35,527 nucleotides of DNA from CAITNM01 sp037138055 (GCA_037138055.1 JBAXJB010000014.1:1-35527), one strand, 5' to 3'. Numbered from the stretch's first letter, positions 17,201 to 24,207 are shown. Program-made: numbers and translations. The notes: generated by a model from the letters alone, not told the origin.

Positions 17201-17929
17201 TTAATGGATATTTTTAGTAATAATTTCAAATCCAGCGGCTTTTGCGTCATCGTAAAAAATTTGTACAGTTTCTAGGCTGAATTCAGTTAAGTCTTTGCCG
17301 CTTAAACTTAGCTTATTTAAAATATCAGGAGTGGCTGTAATAATATCGCAGCCAACTTCATCTGCTTGAAATACATTTAACACTTCACGTGGGCTTGCCC
17401 ACAATAATTCACAACCTGCACACTTTTTTGTAAGCTCTTTTGATTGCTTCATAATAGGCATTGGGTCAATGCCAGTATCGGCAATTCTGCCAGCAAACAC
17501 TGATACAATTGACGGAACATTATTTTGCAAATTCTCCATAACTTCTTTAACTTGTTCAACCGTAAAAATAGCTGTGACATTTAATTTCACGCCTCTTCCA
17601 GAAAGCTCTTTTATAACTTTTGCTGTAGACTCGCCCTTGGTGTTTGTGACAGGAATTTTTACATAAACATTTTTGCCCCAAGAAGCAATTTCAAGTCCTT
17701 GGTCAAGCATGCCTTGATGATCATCTGCAAATATTTCAAATGAAATTGGTTTGGTGCCAATTAACTGCAAGCTTTTAAGGGCAAATTCTTTGTAATTTGT
17801 TGTGCCAGATTTGCGCATAAGACTTGGGTTTGTGGTGAATCCTTTAATCCAATCAAACTGTGCCATTTTTTCAATGACTCTTAAATCTGCCCCATCAACA
17901 TAAAGTTGGACTTTTAAACTCGCTTGCAT
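17201..17929 (-). CDS. Transaldolase-family protein (TalC/fructose-6-phosphate aldolase-like)
   Basis: Class I aldolase of the transaldolase family. The Schiff-base lysine is Lys91 in YVKIPVTN, and the other family motifs are present: GFTTNPSLM, NVTAIFT, SVFAGRIADTG and LWASPREV. At 242 aa it is longer than E. coli FSA (220) and shorter than TalA/B (about 317), so transaldolase or fructose-6-phosphate aldolase activity cannot be separated by eye. It would link hexose phosphates to triose or tetrose phosphates, which fits a cell importing sugar phosphates. It lies downstream of greA beyond a terminator and probably has its own promoter. Confidence 0.85.
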   Translation of the reverse strand: MQASLKVQLYVDGADLRVIEKMAQFDWIKGFTTNPSLMRKSGTTNYKEFALKSLQLIGTKPISFEIFADDHQGMLDQGLEIASWGKNVYVKIPVTNTKGESTAKVIKELSGRGVKLNVTAIFTVEQVKEVMENLQNNVPSIVSVFAGRIADTGIDPMPIMKQSKELTKKCAGCELLWASPREVLNVFQADEVGCDIITATPDILNKLSLSGKDLTEFSLETVQIFYDDAKAAGFEIITKNIH

Positions 17930-18019
17930 AAATTCTTATCTTTTTTATTTGGCTAAGTCAGAGACTAACACAACTGAAGAATTATTAAAATTGTTGCGGA
18001 AGTTGGAATGTCAGAATGA

Positions 18020-18055
18020 AAAAAGAAAATGAGAGGAATAACCCTCTCATTTTTT
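18020..18055 (-). terminator. Rho-independent terminator of greA
   Basis: On the minus strand, AAAATGAGAGG pairs with CCTCTCATTTT (arms 18043-18053 and 18026-18036 on the plus strand) around a 6-nt loop, followed by TTTTCTTTT. The stem starts at the greA stop codon. Confidence 0.85.
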
Positions 18056-18530
18056 AGATATATTGAATTTTTTTAATGTCGTAGCCTTTGCCGCCGTTTG
18101 GAGTAACCACTTCAACAGAAGTATTTACAGTTTTTCCAATAAGTGCGCGTGCTAAAGGCGATGTGATTGATAGCAAACCTTTTTTAATGTCTGATTCATC
18201 GCTGCCAACAATTTGGTAGGTTACGATCTCATCGCTATCATCGTCATGCAATGTTACAGTTGCGCCAAATTTAACATGATCACCTGTGATTTTTGAAGGT
18301 TCAATAACATCTGCGCGTGTTACTTTATCTTCTAATTCAGATATTCTGCCTTCAATGAAGCCTTGTCGTTCGCGTGCTGCATGATATTCAGCATTTTCAG
18401 AAAGATCACCATGTTCGCGTGCATCTGCAATAGCTTTAATAACAGCGCGACGTTCTGTGTTCTTCAAATGAAGTAATTCTTGCTCAAGGATGATATATCC
18501 TTGTTGTGTCATTGGTATTTTCTTTTCCAT
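18054..18530 (-). CDS. greA: Transcription elongation factor GreA
   Basis: Rescues backtracked RNA polymerase by stimulating transcript cleavage through its secondary channel. The 158-aa protein has the N-terminal coiled coil with the acidic tip motif REHGDLSENAEYHAARERQ (Asp and Glu at the tip coordinate the catalytic magnesium) and the C-terminal FKBP-like domain (YQIVGSDESD, ISITSPLARALIGK-type region). Length is exact for the family. A strong promoter with a perfect -10 lies upstream (18563-18592), and a terminator directly follows, so it is probably a single-gene unit. Confidence 0.97.
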   Translation of the reverse strand: MEKKIPMTQQGYIILEQELLHLKNTERRAVIKAIADAREHGDLSENAEYHAARERQGFIEGRISELEDKVTRADVIEPSKITGDHVKFGATVTLHDDDSDEIVTYQIVGSDESDIKKGLLSITSPLARALIGKTVNTSVEVVTPNGGKGYDIKKIQYI

Positions 18531-18562
18531 AGCAACCCTATTTTTGGCCTATATAAGTTAAA

Positions 18563-18592
18563 ATTATAGCAGAGATGTGCTTGCTGAGTTAA
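18563..18592 (-). promoter_or_regulatory. greA promoter, embedded in an 11-bp inverted repeat
   Basis: On the minus strand, TTAACT (-35-like) and TGC-TATAAT (extended, perfect -10) are 18 nt apart, with the -10 box 32 nt before the greA ATG. The same stretch has perfect 11-bp inverted arms, AAAATTATAGC (18560-18570) and GCTATAATTTT (18593-18603), that enclose both boxes. The arms could be an operator or a weak terminator for slt. Confidence 0.55.
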
Positions 18593-18655
18593 GCTATAAT
18601 TTTTATTTTTCAGGCATTGATATATTTTTATGGCATAAATGCAACAATCTTGATT

Positions 18656-20614
18656 TTACTTTTTGTGTTTCACATAAGGTACGGGGCTTGTGACCCAATC
18701 GCTCATCTCAAACTCTTCATTGGGTAAAAGTAGGGCTGCATACACAGCTGCATTTTCAAGAACGCGGTTTACATAATTTCGGGTTTCGCCAAAGGGTATA
18801 CTTTCTATCCAATTGATCCAGTCACCTGTTTCTCTGGGGTCGCCAAACATTTTTATCCATTTATTAGCGTTAGAATACCCTGCATTGTATGCAGCAAGGG
18901 CTAGAACAAGATGTCCATTATATTTATCCAAATGCTCAAGCAAATGAGTTGTTCCCAGGGTTACGTTAACTCGTCTGTCGTGAACTCCGCCAGATACACG
19001 ATTTAAACCATAACGAGGCGCTAGTTTGTGCATTTCATTGGCAGTGCCATCCATAAGCTGCATTAGGCCTTTTGCTTTCGCCGTGCTGACTGCAGATTCA
19101 CTAAAGTTGCTTTCTTGTCGGATAATTCCATGGGCAAAGCACTGAATAAGTGGGGGAAGCTTTGCAAAAATATCTTTGCGCAATCGCTCATCAAGCATAG
19201 GGTAGCCATATTTGGTTATAACGGTTCCAAGATATTGGGCTTTTTTTGCAACAAACACGGCAAGGTAAGTTCCGCCTAATTCATGAGCAAATTCAGTAAT
19301 TAATATTTGCTCCCCAGGTACAGTTAATTGACTGCCGGCATAACTTAACAAAGTTAGTTGCAAATCAACGGGAAGGTGTTCGCCATAGGCTTTTAAGCAT
19401 TTTACAATAAAACGATTGTTGAAAGTTTCTTCTGCTTCTTCTGAAACCATTTTATGTTTTTCAAGGTCTAGGGCATGATTTTCTTCGCCCATAGCTTTTA
19501 AGCGCGACAGTGCAATTTGACCATAAAATGTTCCTGGCAAAACTGATGCTTTTTTGTAAAATTCTTTTGCTCGCTCATTTTCGTTTGTACAGGCAAGTGC
19601 CTCAGCTGCCCAAAATGCCATGCGAGCCTTGCTAACAGGCATGTTTACGCATCCGTGAAGGTCAATAAAGCGATTAACAGCTTTGTCTTTTTTATGTATT
19701 TTTGTAAGTTCGATCCAGCCTAGCAGCCATTCCGCATTGGCAAAGGCTTCGCCTTTTTTAAGTTTATGGCCAAGCACAATCTTGTAGGCTCCGTTCCAAT
19801 TTCCTTCTTCTGTCATTCGGCGTGCTAAAATGTGTCGTTCATTCCACCAGGTTAAGGGGGATTCTTTTTCAGCTTTGGGGGCAAGTGATCCTAAAAGCGC
19901 AATGGCTTCATCTGTTTTATATGCTTTCCTATACCAACGAACCACATCAAGCAAAACATCTGGATTATTCTTATAACTTGCCAGCGCTGTAGCTACGGTT
20001 TTTTTTGTAGCTGAATTATTTTTTTGAATATTCAAGCGAAGCTGTGCGATTTTTTTAGCCGCAATGTCTACATATCGTAAAAAGTGCTGAACGTGTTCGT
20101 GTTTTTCTTGTGAAAGCAGTGCATCAAGTTTGCTATTGAAATCTGCTTTTTTTAAGAACGGCTTTGCAATTTGGATAAGCTCATCCATTTCAGTTTTGCT
20201 AAAGTCTAATTCTAGCCAGTATTTACGAACAATTTCGCTAATGCGATCATGGTGATTAGTTTCTAATAATGCCTTTACGTAAGCAATTAACCCTTTAGAT
20301 GTTAGTACGGGATTAAATTCAAAATACTTTATAACTTTTTGTTGTGAATCAACCCTATGATAAGCTGCTTCTTCTGCGCGCTTTCTAATGAAGTCTAGGG
20401 GGAATTTTCCAGAAAAAGCGTGAATAAATTTTCGATATTGTCTGAATGTTTCTGTAACGTTTGAATCTTGATAGTTGTGCCATGCTTTTGCCGCTTCAAA
20501 AGGGGTCATGTTCATATATACTGGGTCCTTTGCAAATAGTAATGCGCAGAAGATATTGGCTAATAAAAGCCTATAGGCTAGGGTGTAACCAGTTGAAAAA
20601 AAGGATTTAATCAT
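18656..20614 (-). CDS. slt: Soluble lytic transglycosylase
   Basis: Periplasmic enzyme that cuts the MurNAc-GlcNAc bond of peptidoglycan, leaving 1,6-anhydro ends. The start was placed at the ATG at 20614 (652 aa), which opens a signal peptide-like N-terminus (hydrophobic stretch LLLANIFCALLFA). The frame continues to 20767, but that part only mirrors dapA. A long all-helical superhelix fills the first 480 residues. The C-terminal SLT domain has the catalytic Glu501 in RQESNFS, then AKGLMQLM and LALAAYNAGYSNANKW. No good ribosome-binding site is seen, so the exact start is uncertain. Divergent slt/dapA is a known alphaproteobacterial arrangement. Confidence 0.9.
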   Translation of the reverse strand: MIKSFFSTGYTLAYRLLLANIFCALLFAKDPVYMNMTPFEAAKAWHNYQDSNVTETFRQYRKFIHAFSGKFPLDFIRKRAEEAAYHRVDSQQKVIKYFEFNPVLTSKGLIAYVKALLETNHHDRISEIVRKYWLELDFSKTEMDELIQIAKPFLKKADFNSKLDALLSQEKHEHVQHFLRYVDIAAKKIAQLRLNIQKNNSATKKTVATALASYKNNPDVLLDVVRWYRKAYKTDEAIALLGSLAPKAEKESPLTWWNERHILARRMTEEGNWNGAYKIVLGHKLKKGEAFANAEWLLGWIELTKIHKKDKAVNRFIDLHGCVNMPVSKARMAFWAAEALACTNENERAKEFYKKASVLPGTFYGQIALSRLKAMGEENHALDLEKHKMVSEEAEETFNNRFIVKCLKAYGEHLPVDLQLTLLSYAGSQLTVPGEQILITEFAHELGGTYLAVFVAKKAQYLGTVITKYGYPMLDERLRKDIFAKLPPLIQCFAHGIIRQESNFSESAVSTAKAKGLMQLMDGTANEMHKLAPRYGLNRVSGGVHDRRVNVTLGTTHLLEHLDKYNGHLVLALAAYNAGYSNANKWIKMFGDPRETGDWINWIESIPFGETRNYVNRVLENAAVYAALLLPNEEFEMSDWVTSPVPYVKHKK

Positions 20615-21461
20615 GTTTAAAGGATCAATCGTCGCATTAGTGACTCCATGGAAAAAGAATAGCCTGGATAGCCATGCTCTTGTCAATCTGATTCGTTGGC
20701 ATGGAAGTGCTGGAACAGCTGCAATCGTTGTGGGTGGCTCAACAGGCGAGGGGGCGTTGCTAACCAATGCCGAGCGCGAAACGCTTATTCATACAGCGGT
20801 AAAGGAATCAACTCTACCCATTATTGTTGGGTGTGGAGCACCGTCTACATGGGCGGTTATTGAGCAAGCGCAGCAAGCTGAACGGCTAGGTGCAAATGCA
20901 CTATTGGTAGTGGCGCCTTACTATTGTAAAACGACTCAAGAAGGGCTCTATCAGCATTTCAAAGCCATTCATGATGCTACTAATCTGCCAATTTTGCTTT
21001 ATAACAATCCCGGACGAACTGTTACAGAAATTTCTGTTGAAACCGCATTGAAATTATTTGAATTGAAACGCGTTGTTGGCATTAAAGATTCTACAACAGA
21101 AACTAGCCGGGCCGCGCTTATGCGTTGCGGTGCCAGTAAGCAGGTTTGTTTGCTGGGTGGCGATGACCCTTACGCTGCAGGGTATTTGGCCCAAGGTGGT
21201 GACGGGTTGATTTCCATTACAGCTAATGTGCTTCCTGAAAAAATGGCAGCATTTGTGCAAGCTTGGGAAAATAGGGCATTGGATACATTTCATGCATTGA
21301 ATAATGAATTAATGCCGTTGCATTATGCCATGGTGGCCGAACCTAACCCTATGCCGGTAAAAGCTGCTATGGAAATAGTTGAAAAATGTTCAGGGGAAGT
21401 GCGATTGCCATTGGTGGCTGCTTCGAATAGTACGGTGGAGCGATTGAGGAAGCTGCTTTAA
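20613..21461 (+). CDS. dapA: 4-hydroxy-tetrahydrodipicolinate synthase
   Basis: Condenses pyruvate with aspartate semialdehyde, the committed step to diaminopimelate and lysine, and so feeds peptidoglycan synthesis. The Schiff-base lysine is Lys158 in GIKDST; Tyr130 (LYNNPGRT) and the GGSTGEG loop (41-47) complete the active site. Length is 282 aa. AAGGA lies about 8 nt upstream of the ATG. The start codon shares three bases with the divergent slt start (CATG at 20612-20615), so each promoter must lie within the other gene. In many alphaproteobacteria smpB follows dapA; here a repeat/nuclease cassette does. Confidence 0.96.
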   Translation: MFKGSIVALVTPWKKNSLDSHALVNLIRWHGSAGTAAIVVGGSTGEGALLTNAERETLIHTAVKESTLPIIVGCGAPSTWAVIEQAQQAERLGANALLVVAPYYCKTTQEGLYQHFKAIHDATNLPILLYNNPGRTVTEISVETALKLFELKRVVGIKDSTTETSRAALMRCGASKQVCLLGGDDPYAAGYLAQGGDGLISITANVLPEKMAAFVQAWENRALDTFHALNNELMPLHYAMVAEPNPMPVKAAMEIVEKCSGEVRLPLVAASNSTVERLRKLL

Positions 21462-21467
21462 GAATTA

Positions 21468-21548
21468 GATCCCCGCATACGCAGGGATGACGTAAGGTAA
21501 AGTTTGTCACCCCTGACAAGGTGCATATGCGCCGAGGTTCTGGGGGCT
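21468..21548 (+). repeat. Composite palindromic repeat, copy 1 (A1+B1)
   Basis: Half A (21468-21505): ATCCCCGC and GCAGGGAT pair with one mismatch around a short loop. Half B (21506-21548): CCCC and GGGG ends enclose GGTGCATATGCGCC, a near-perfect inner palindrome. B1 differs from B3 at 4 of 43 positions. It starts 6 nt after the dapA stop and could also form its transcript end. Confidence 0.85.
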
Positions 21549-21647
21549 GTTGATTAATTAAAATACCGTTCGAGATGACGAGTATTTTACCGCAATTTAA
21601 CGAGTATTTAATCAGCTTTATAGTATCTTGAAAAATAGGCTTAATTC

Positions 21648-21690
21648 GTCACCCCTGACAAGGCACATACGCGCCGACGTTCGGGGATCT
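21648..21690 (+). repeat. Palindromic repeat half B, copy 2
   Basis: Forty-three nucleotides, differing from B3 at 3 positions. The 99 nt before it (21549-21647) hold no gene; they include ACCGTTCGAGATGACG, a fragment of the kind common in dispersed palindromes, and two copies of ACGAGTATTTA-like sequence. Its last bases, GGGGA, may serve as the ribosome-binding site of the nuclease, about 12 nt from the ATG. Confidence 0.85.
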
Positions 21691-21698
21691 ATTGTTTA

Positions 21699-21992
21699 AT
21701 GGAATCACGAAATTACTTTGTTTATATTCTCTGCTCAAAACCTCTTGGAGTTTTGTATACAGGGGTGACAAATAATATTGTACGCCGTGTATATGAGCAT
21801 AAAAACAAGCTGGCTGATGGATTCACAAAAAAATATAACATCACACGCTTGGTATATTATGAAATTCATCATTCTATAGAATCTGCCATTATTCGTGAAA
21901 AACAAATAAAGCATTGGCCAAGAAGTTTTAGAGTTAACTTAATAACTGAGATGAATCCAGATTGGAAGGATTTATATGATGAAATATATTAG
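21699..21992 (+). CDS. GIY-YIG domain nuclease, short stand-alone form
   Basis: A 97-aa protein of the small GIY-YIG nuclease family (COG2827/YhbQ-like, sometimes mis-annotated as UvrC). The N-terminal strand pair carries VYIL and LYTGVT in place of GIY and YIG; Arg and His follow in NIVRRVYEHK, and the likely metal-binding Glu is in IIREKQIK. A conserved NPDWKDL tail ends the protein. It is close to the full length of these one-domain enzymes, so it looks intact. Cellular function of the family is not settled; DNA cleavage is expected. It is bracketed by palindromic repeats on both sides, which suggests the repeats are part of the same unit. Confidence 0.88.
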   Translation: MESRNYFVYILCSKPLGVLYTGVTNNIVRRVYEHKNKLADGFTKKYNITRLVYYEIHHSIESAIIREKQIKHWPRSFRVNLITEMNPDWKDLYDEIY

Positions 21993-21994
21993 CA

Positions 21995-22048
21995 GATCCC
22001 CGCATACAGACCTTACGGTCTTTCGCAGGGGTGACGTAAGGTAAGATT
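21995..22048 (+). repeat. Palindromic repeat half A, copy 3, with a 17-nt hairpin insert
   Basis: Same as A1 (CCCCGC / GCAGGGG stem, then GTGACGTAAGGTAA), but 17 nt are added between CATAC and GCAGGG. The insert forms its own hairpin, AGACC-TTAC-GGTCT (22008-22021), on top of the outer stem. It starts 2 nt after the nuclease stop codon. Confidence 0.85.
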
Positions 22049-22049
22049 T

Positions 22050-22070
22050 GCCCCTCACACAAGGTGTACA
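22050..22070 (+). repeat. Truncated, degenerate half B
   Basis: GCCCCTCACACAAGGTGTAC resembles the first half of B (CCCCTGACAAGGTGCAT), which means a complete A-B unit once followed the nuclease and then decayed. Confidence 0.5.
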
Positions 22071-22151
22071 AGTCCCCGCATAAGCAGAGATAACGTAAAA
22101 CTTAATTTGTCACCCCTGACAAGGCGCATATGCGCCGACGTTCGGGGGTCT
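22071..22151 (+). repeat. Composite palindromic repeat, last copy (A4+B3)
   Basis: A4 (22071-22108) is a diverged A half with AGTCCCCGCATAAGCAGAGA. B3 (22109-22151) keeps the perfect 14-nt palindrome GGCGCATATGCGCC (22123-22136) inside CCCC/GGGG ends. The whole is 81 nt, the same length as copy 1. Confidence 0.85.
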
Positions 22152-22178
22152 TTTACAACAATGATTTTCACTAGGCAT

Positions 22179-22206
22179 AAAAAAACCCGCCATAAAGGCG
22201 GGTCTT
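22179..22206 (-). terminator. Rho-independent terminator of the outer-membrane gene
   Basis: On the minus strand, ACCCGCC pairs with GGCGGGT (plus-strand arms 22185-22191 and 22197-22203) with a 5-nt loop, followed by seven T residues. It lies about 20 nt after the stop of the leftward barrel gene. Confidence 0.9.
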
Positions 22207-22223
22207 AAGTACTTTAGTCAAGA

Positions 22224-22946
22224 CTAGAACTTGTAACCTAGACCCAAAGCAAAACGCTGTTGGCTCAAGTTTACTTTCATTGTCGCTGTTGTAGCAGCTC
22301 CAACTAGACCTTGTTTTGGAGATACTTTTCCTTTAGCAGCTAGAACATAAGTATATTCACCACGTACAAACAAGTTCTTGCTTAGAAACATGTCCATGCC
22401 AACTGAAGGAGCAAAATGTACTTTTCCAGTTTTTCCTTTTGTAGTTTTTGCTACAGTGTCAGTAGTACGTAGGTTTTCAGCTTTCAAATCCCACTTAGCA
22501 TATTCAAGGCCAAGACCAACGAAAATCATTGCTTGTTGTGAAACAGTGTAACCTAGGCGAACTTTAGCACCAAAAGCTAGTGTGTTTTTAGCTTTTACTG
22601 TGAAATTTTGGTTTGCAGCTGCGCCTGCTGATGTATCAACAAGTGTATTGCTTGCGCTTCCGAAATTTCCGTAAAATTCAGCGCCAACATATGCACATGA
22701 ACCAACACCCATTCCATAACCAGCAAAAATGCCGCCCAAGAATGATTTTTTACCAGTTGTTGTTTTGAAGTCAGCGCTGGTTGCTACACCAGGTGCTTTT
22801 AGGTTGTCAGTTGATAAAGTACCAGTTGTGCTGTTCACACCAAGTTGTGCACCAGCGTAAAAACCGCTGAATGATGACGCACAAGTTTCAGCTGAAACAG
22901 TGCTTAATGACAAAGCAGCAACAGCTGCCATTGCGAATTTCTTCAT
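22224..22946 (-). CDS. Outer-membrane beta-barrel protein (Omp25/OmpA-barrel type)
   Basis: A 240-aa exported protein with signal peptide MKKFAMAAVAALSLSTVSA, then GFYAGAQLGVN, a start typical of 8-stranded porin-family barrels of alphaproteobacteria (Omp25/31-like). Several strand repeats end in Gly-aromatic pairs, and the C-terminus is GLGYKF, the BAM recognition signal. Two cysteines near residues 22 and 83 may form a disulphide. No OmpA peptidoglycan-binding domain follows. The start has TAGGAG about 10 nt upstream. A 7-bp inverted repeat at 22977-22994 lies in its upstream region. Probably an abundant surface protein; a role towards the host is inference. Confidence 0.82.
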   Translation of the reverse strand: MKKFAMAAVAALSLSTVSAETCASSFSGFYAGAQLGVNSTTGTLSTDNLKAPGVATSADFKTTTGKKSFLGGIFAGYGMGVGSCAYVGAEFYGNFGSASNTLVDTSAGAAANQNFTVKAKNTLAFGAKVRLGYTVSQQAMIFVGLGLEYAKWDLKAENLRTTDTVAKTTKGKTGKVHFAPSVGMDMFLSKNLFVRGEYTYVLAAKGKVSPKQGLVGAATTATMKVNLSQQRFALGLGYKF

Positions 22947-22976
22947 GATTAGTATCTCCTAAAAAAAATTAAATAG

Positions 22977-22994
22977 TTAACCTATTGAGGTTAA
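22977..22994 (-). promoter_or_regulatory. Inverted repeat upstream of the barrel gene, possible operator
   Basis: TTAACCT (22977-22983) and AGGTTAA (22988-22994) are perfect 7-bp inverted arms with a 4-nt centre, 31-48 nt before the ATG. Such symmetry suits a dimeric regulator. The outer TTAA tetrads recall CtrA half-sites, but the spacing (10 nt) is not the CtrA one. Confidence 0.4.
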
Positions 22995-23084
22995 TATATA
23001 TGTATTGGGTTTTTCGCTCCACCATTATCAACAAATTGCAACAGTGATTTATTATTGCGTTGTAATATTGCATCAGCGTGCCAC

Positions 23085-23843
23085 CTAGATGCTTGGAAGT
23101 GGGTGTTCAGAAAGGCTTAAAGCCTTTGCCTGTATTACCTTTTCGGGCGAAGCGTAAATATTATCCATTTCTGGATCACGCAGTACATAGCCACGGCCCC
23201 ATACTGTTTCAATAATATTATCATGGCCAAGTGCTTCGGCAAGTTTGCGTCGAAGCTTGCAAATGAACACATCAATAATTTTTAATTCGGGCTCATCCAT
23301 ACCACCGTAAAGGTGATTCAAAAACATTTCTTTGGTAAGGGTTGTGCCCTTGCGCAATGCTAGCAATTCCAAAATGGCGTATTCTTTACCGGTTAAGTTA
23401 ATAGTGTTTTTATCCACGCTTGCAGTGCGGTTTTGTAAATTCACAACCAACTTTCCTGTGCGAATTACTGAATCACTATGGCCGCGTGACCTGCGCACAA
23501 TTGCATGGATGCGTGCAAGCAGTTCATTTTTGCTAAATGGCTTGGTTAAATAGTCATCTGCTCCAAAGCCAAAACCTTTTACTTTATCTTCCGTATCACT
23601 TAAGCCTGACAATACAAGTACAGGAGTTTTTATTTGCGAAGCACGAAGCCTTCTTAATAATTCAAATCCGTCCATGTCTGGTAGCATGAGGTCAAGAACA
23701 ATTAAATCGTATTCATAGATTTTTCCAATTTCAAGTCCATCTTCACCCAGGTCGGTGCAATCAACTACAAAGCCTTCTGACTTTAGTGTGTTCGTAAGAC
23801 TTTTTGCGGTTGCTGAATCATCTTCAATAAGTAGAATGCGCAT
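23085..23843 (-). CDS. ctrA: Cell-cycle response regulator CtrA (OmpR/PhoB type)
   Basis: Master transcription regulator of the alphaproteobacterial cell cycle. The start was set at the ATG at 23843 (252 aa), giving MRILLIEDDSATA as in Caulobacter CtrA; upstream codons look non-coding. The receiver domain has Asp8, Asp9 and the phosphorylated Asp51 (VLDLMLPD), and KPF near residue 100. The winged-helix DNA-binding domain is almost identical to Caulobacter CtrA, including LTGKEYAILELL, HLYGGMDEPELKIIDVFI and ETVWGRGYVLRD. A tail of about 20 residues follows. A phased TTAA array upstream suggests autoregulation. Confidence 0.96.
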   Translation of the reverse strand: MRILLIEDDSATAKSLTNTLKSEGFVVDCTDLGEDGLEIGKIYEYDLIVLDLMLPDMDGFELLRRLRASQIKTPVLVLSGLSDTEDKVKGFGFGADDYLTKPFSKNELLARIHAIVRRSRGHSDSVIRTGKLVVNLQNRTASVDKNTINLTGKEYAILELLALRKGTTLTKEMFLNHLYGGMDEPELKIIDVFICKLRRKLAEALGHDNIIETVWGRGYVLRDPEMDNIYASPEKVIQAKALSLSEHPLPSI

Positions 23844-23925
23844 TATGATACTCACTTGTATTGCTTGATATCTAAATATTATCAAAAATTTTATGTTTTA
23901 ACGAGTTTTTTATTTGTGCGTGTTG

Positions 23926-23969
23926 TTAACGAAAATTAACAAATTTTTAATGATATTAACTTTGGTTAA
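23926..23969 (-). promoter_or_regulatory. Phased TTAA array upstream of ctrA (CtrA sites)
   Basis: TTAA tetrads start at 23926, 23936, 23947, 23956 and 23966, i.e. every 9-11 bp, about one helical turn; four of the five are TTAAC. The pair at 23936/23947 fits the CtrA consensus TTAA-N7-TTAA exactly; others have N5 or N6. The array lies 83-126 nt upstream of the ctrA ATG. Autoregulation of ctrA is known in Caulobacter; here it is inferred. Confidence 0.55.
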
Positions 23970-24033
23970 CAGGAGCGGGGGTGATTGTGAAATGAGTTAC
24001 ATTCATGTTGTGAAGGCTTAAACTTGACCACAT

Positions 24034-24148
24034 CGTCATCCAGAGACCTCGTCAGAGGGCGTCGGGATCCAGTGAATAATATCTATTGTTTAGTATCACT
24101 GGATTGCCACAGCCCTACGGGCTTCGCAAAGACGGCTATGGACTTCGG
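24034..24148. repeat. Composite palindromic repeat in the ctrA-tgt spacer
   Basis: The 364-nt gene-free stretch 23844-24207 holds the ctrA upstream region and this element. It contains ATCCAGTGA/TCACTGGAT arms (24067-24075 and 24096-24104, 20-nt loop) and a hairpin AGCCC-TAC-GGGCT (24111-24123), preceded by CGTCATCCAGAGACCTCGTC. It is unlike the A/B repeats beside the nuclease but of the same general class as dispersed palindromes of host-associated alphaproteobacteria. I see no reading frame in it. Confidence 0.6.
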
Positions 24149-24207
24149 ACTTTTAACCCTCATTGCAAGTGCAGCGCGGTAATCCATACTTAATTCACGA
24201 ACTAGAA

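Larger units (their letters stand above)
21468..22151 (+). mobile_element. Candidate repeat-bounded element carrying a GIY-YIG nuclease
   Basis: The unit begins and ends with an 81-nt composite repeat (A1+B1 at 21468-21548, A4+B3 at 22071-22151) in the same orientation. Inside, a further B copy ends 8 nt before the nuclease start, and a further A copy starts 2 nt after its stop. The gene is therefore fitted tightly between repeat halves. No transposase or integrase is present, and no target-site duplication is evident. That the nuclease moves or multiplies the repeats is inference, by analogy with RAYT/REP systems. Confidence 0.5.

Noticed and set aside
20615..20767. N-terminal extension of the lytic transglycosylase across dapA
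   Set aside because: The extension is the antisense of the dapA start, has no signal peptide, and the ATG at 20614 gives a normal exported N-terminus.
21699..21992. UvrC fragment
   Set aside because: The protein is a complete single-domain GIY-YIG enzyme with its own C-terminal tail, not a truncated excinuclease.
21468..22151. CRISPR array
   Set aside because: Repeat units are few, irregularly spaced, of two types and internally palindromic; no uniform spacers and no cas genes.
23844..23885. 14-residue extension of CtrA
   Set aside because: The ATG at 23843 gives the conserved MRILLIEDD start, and the extra codons have no family match.
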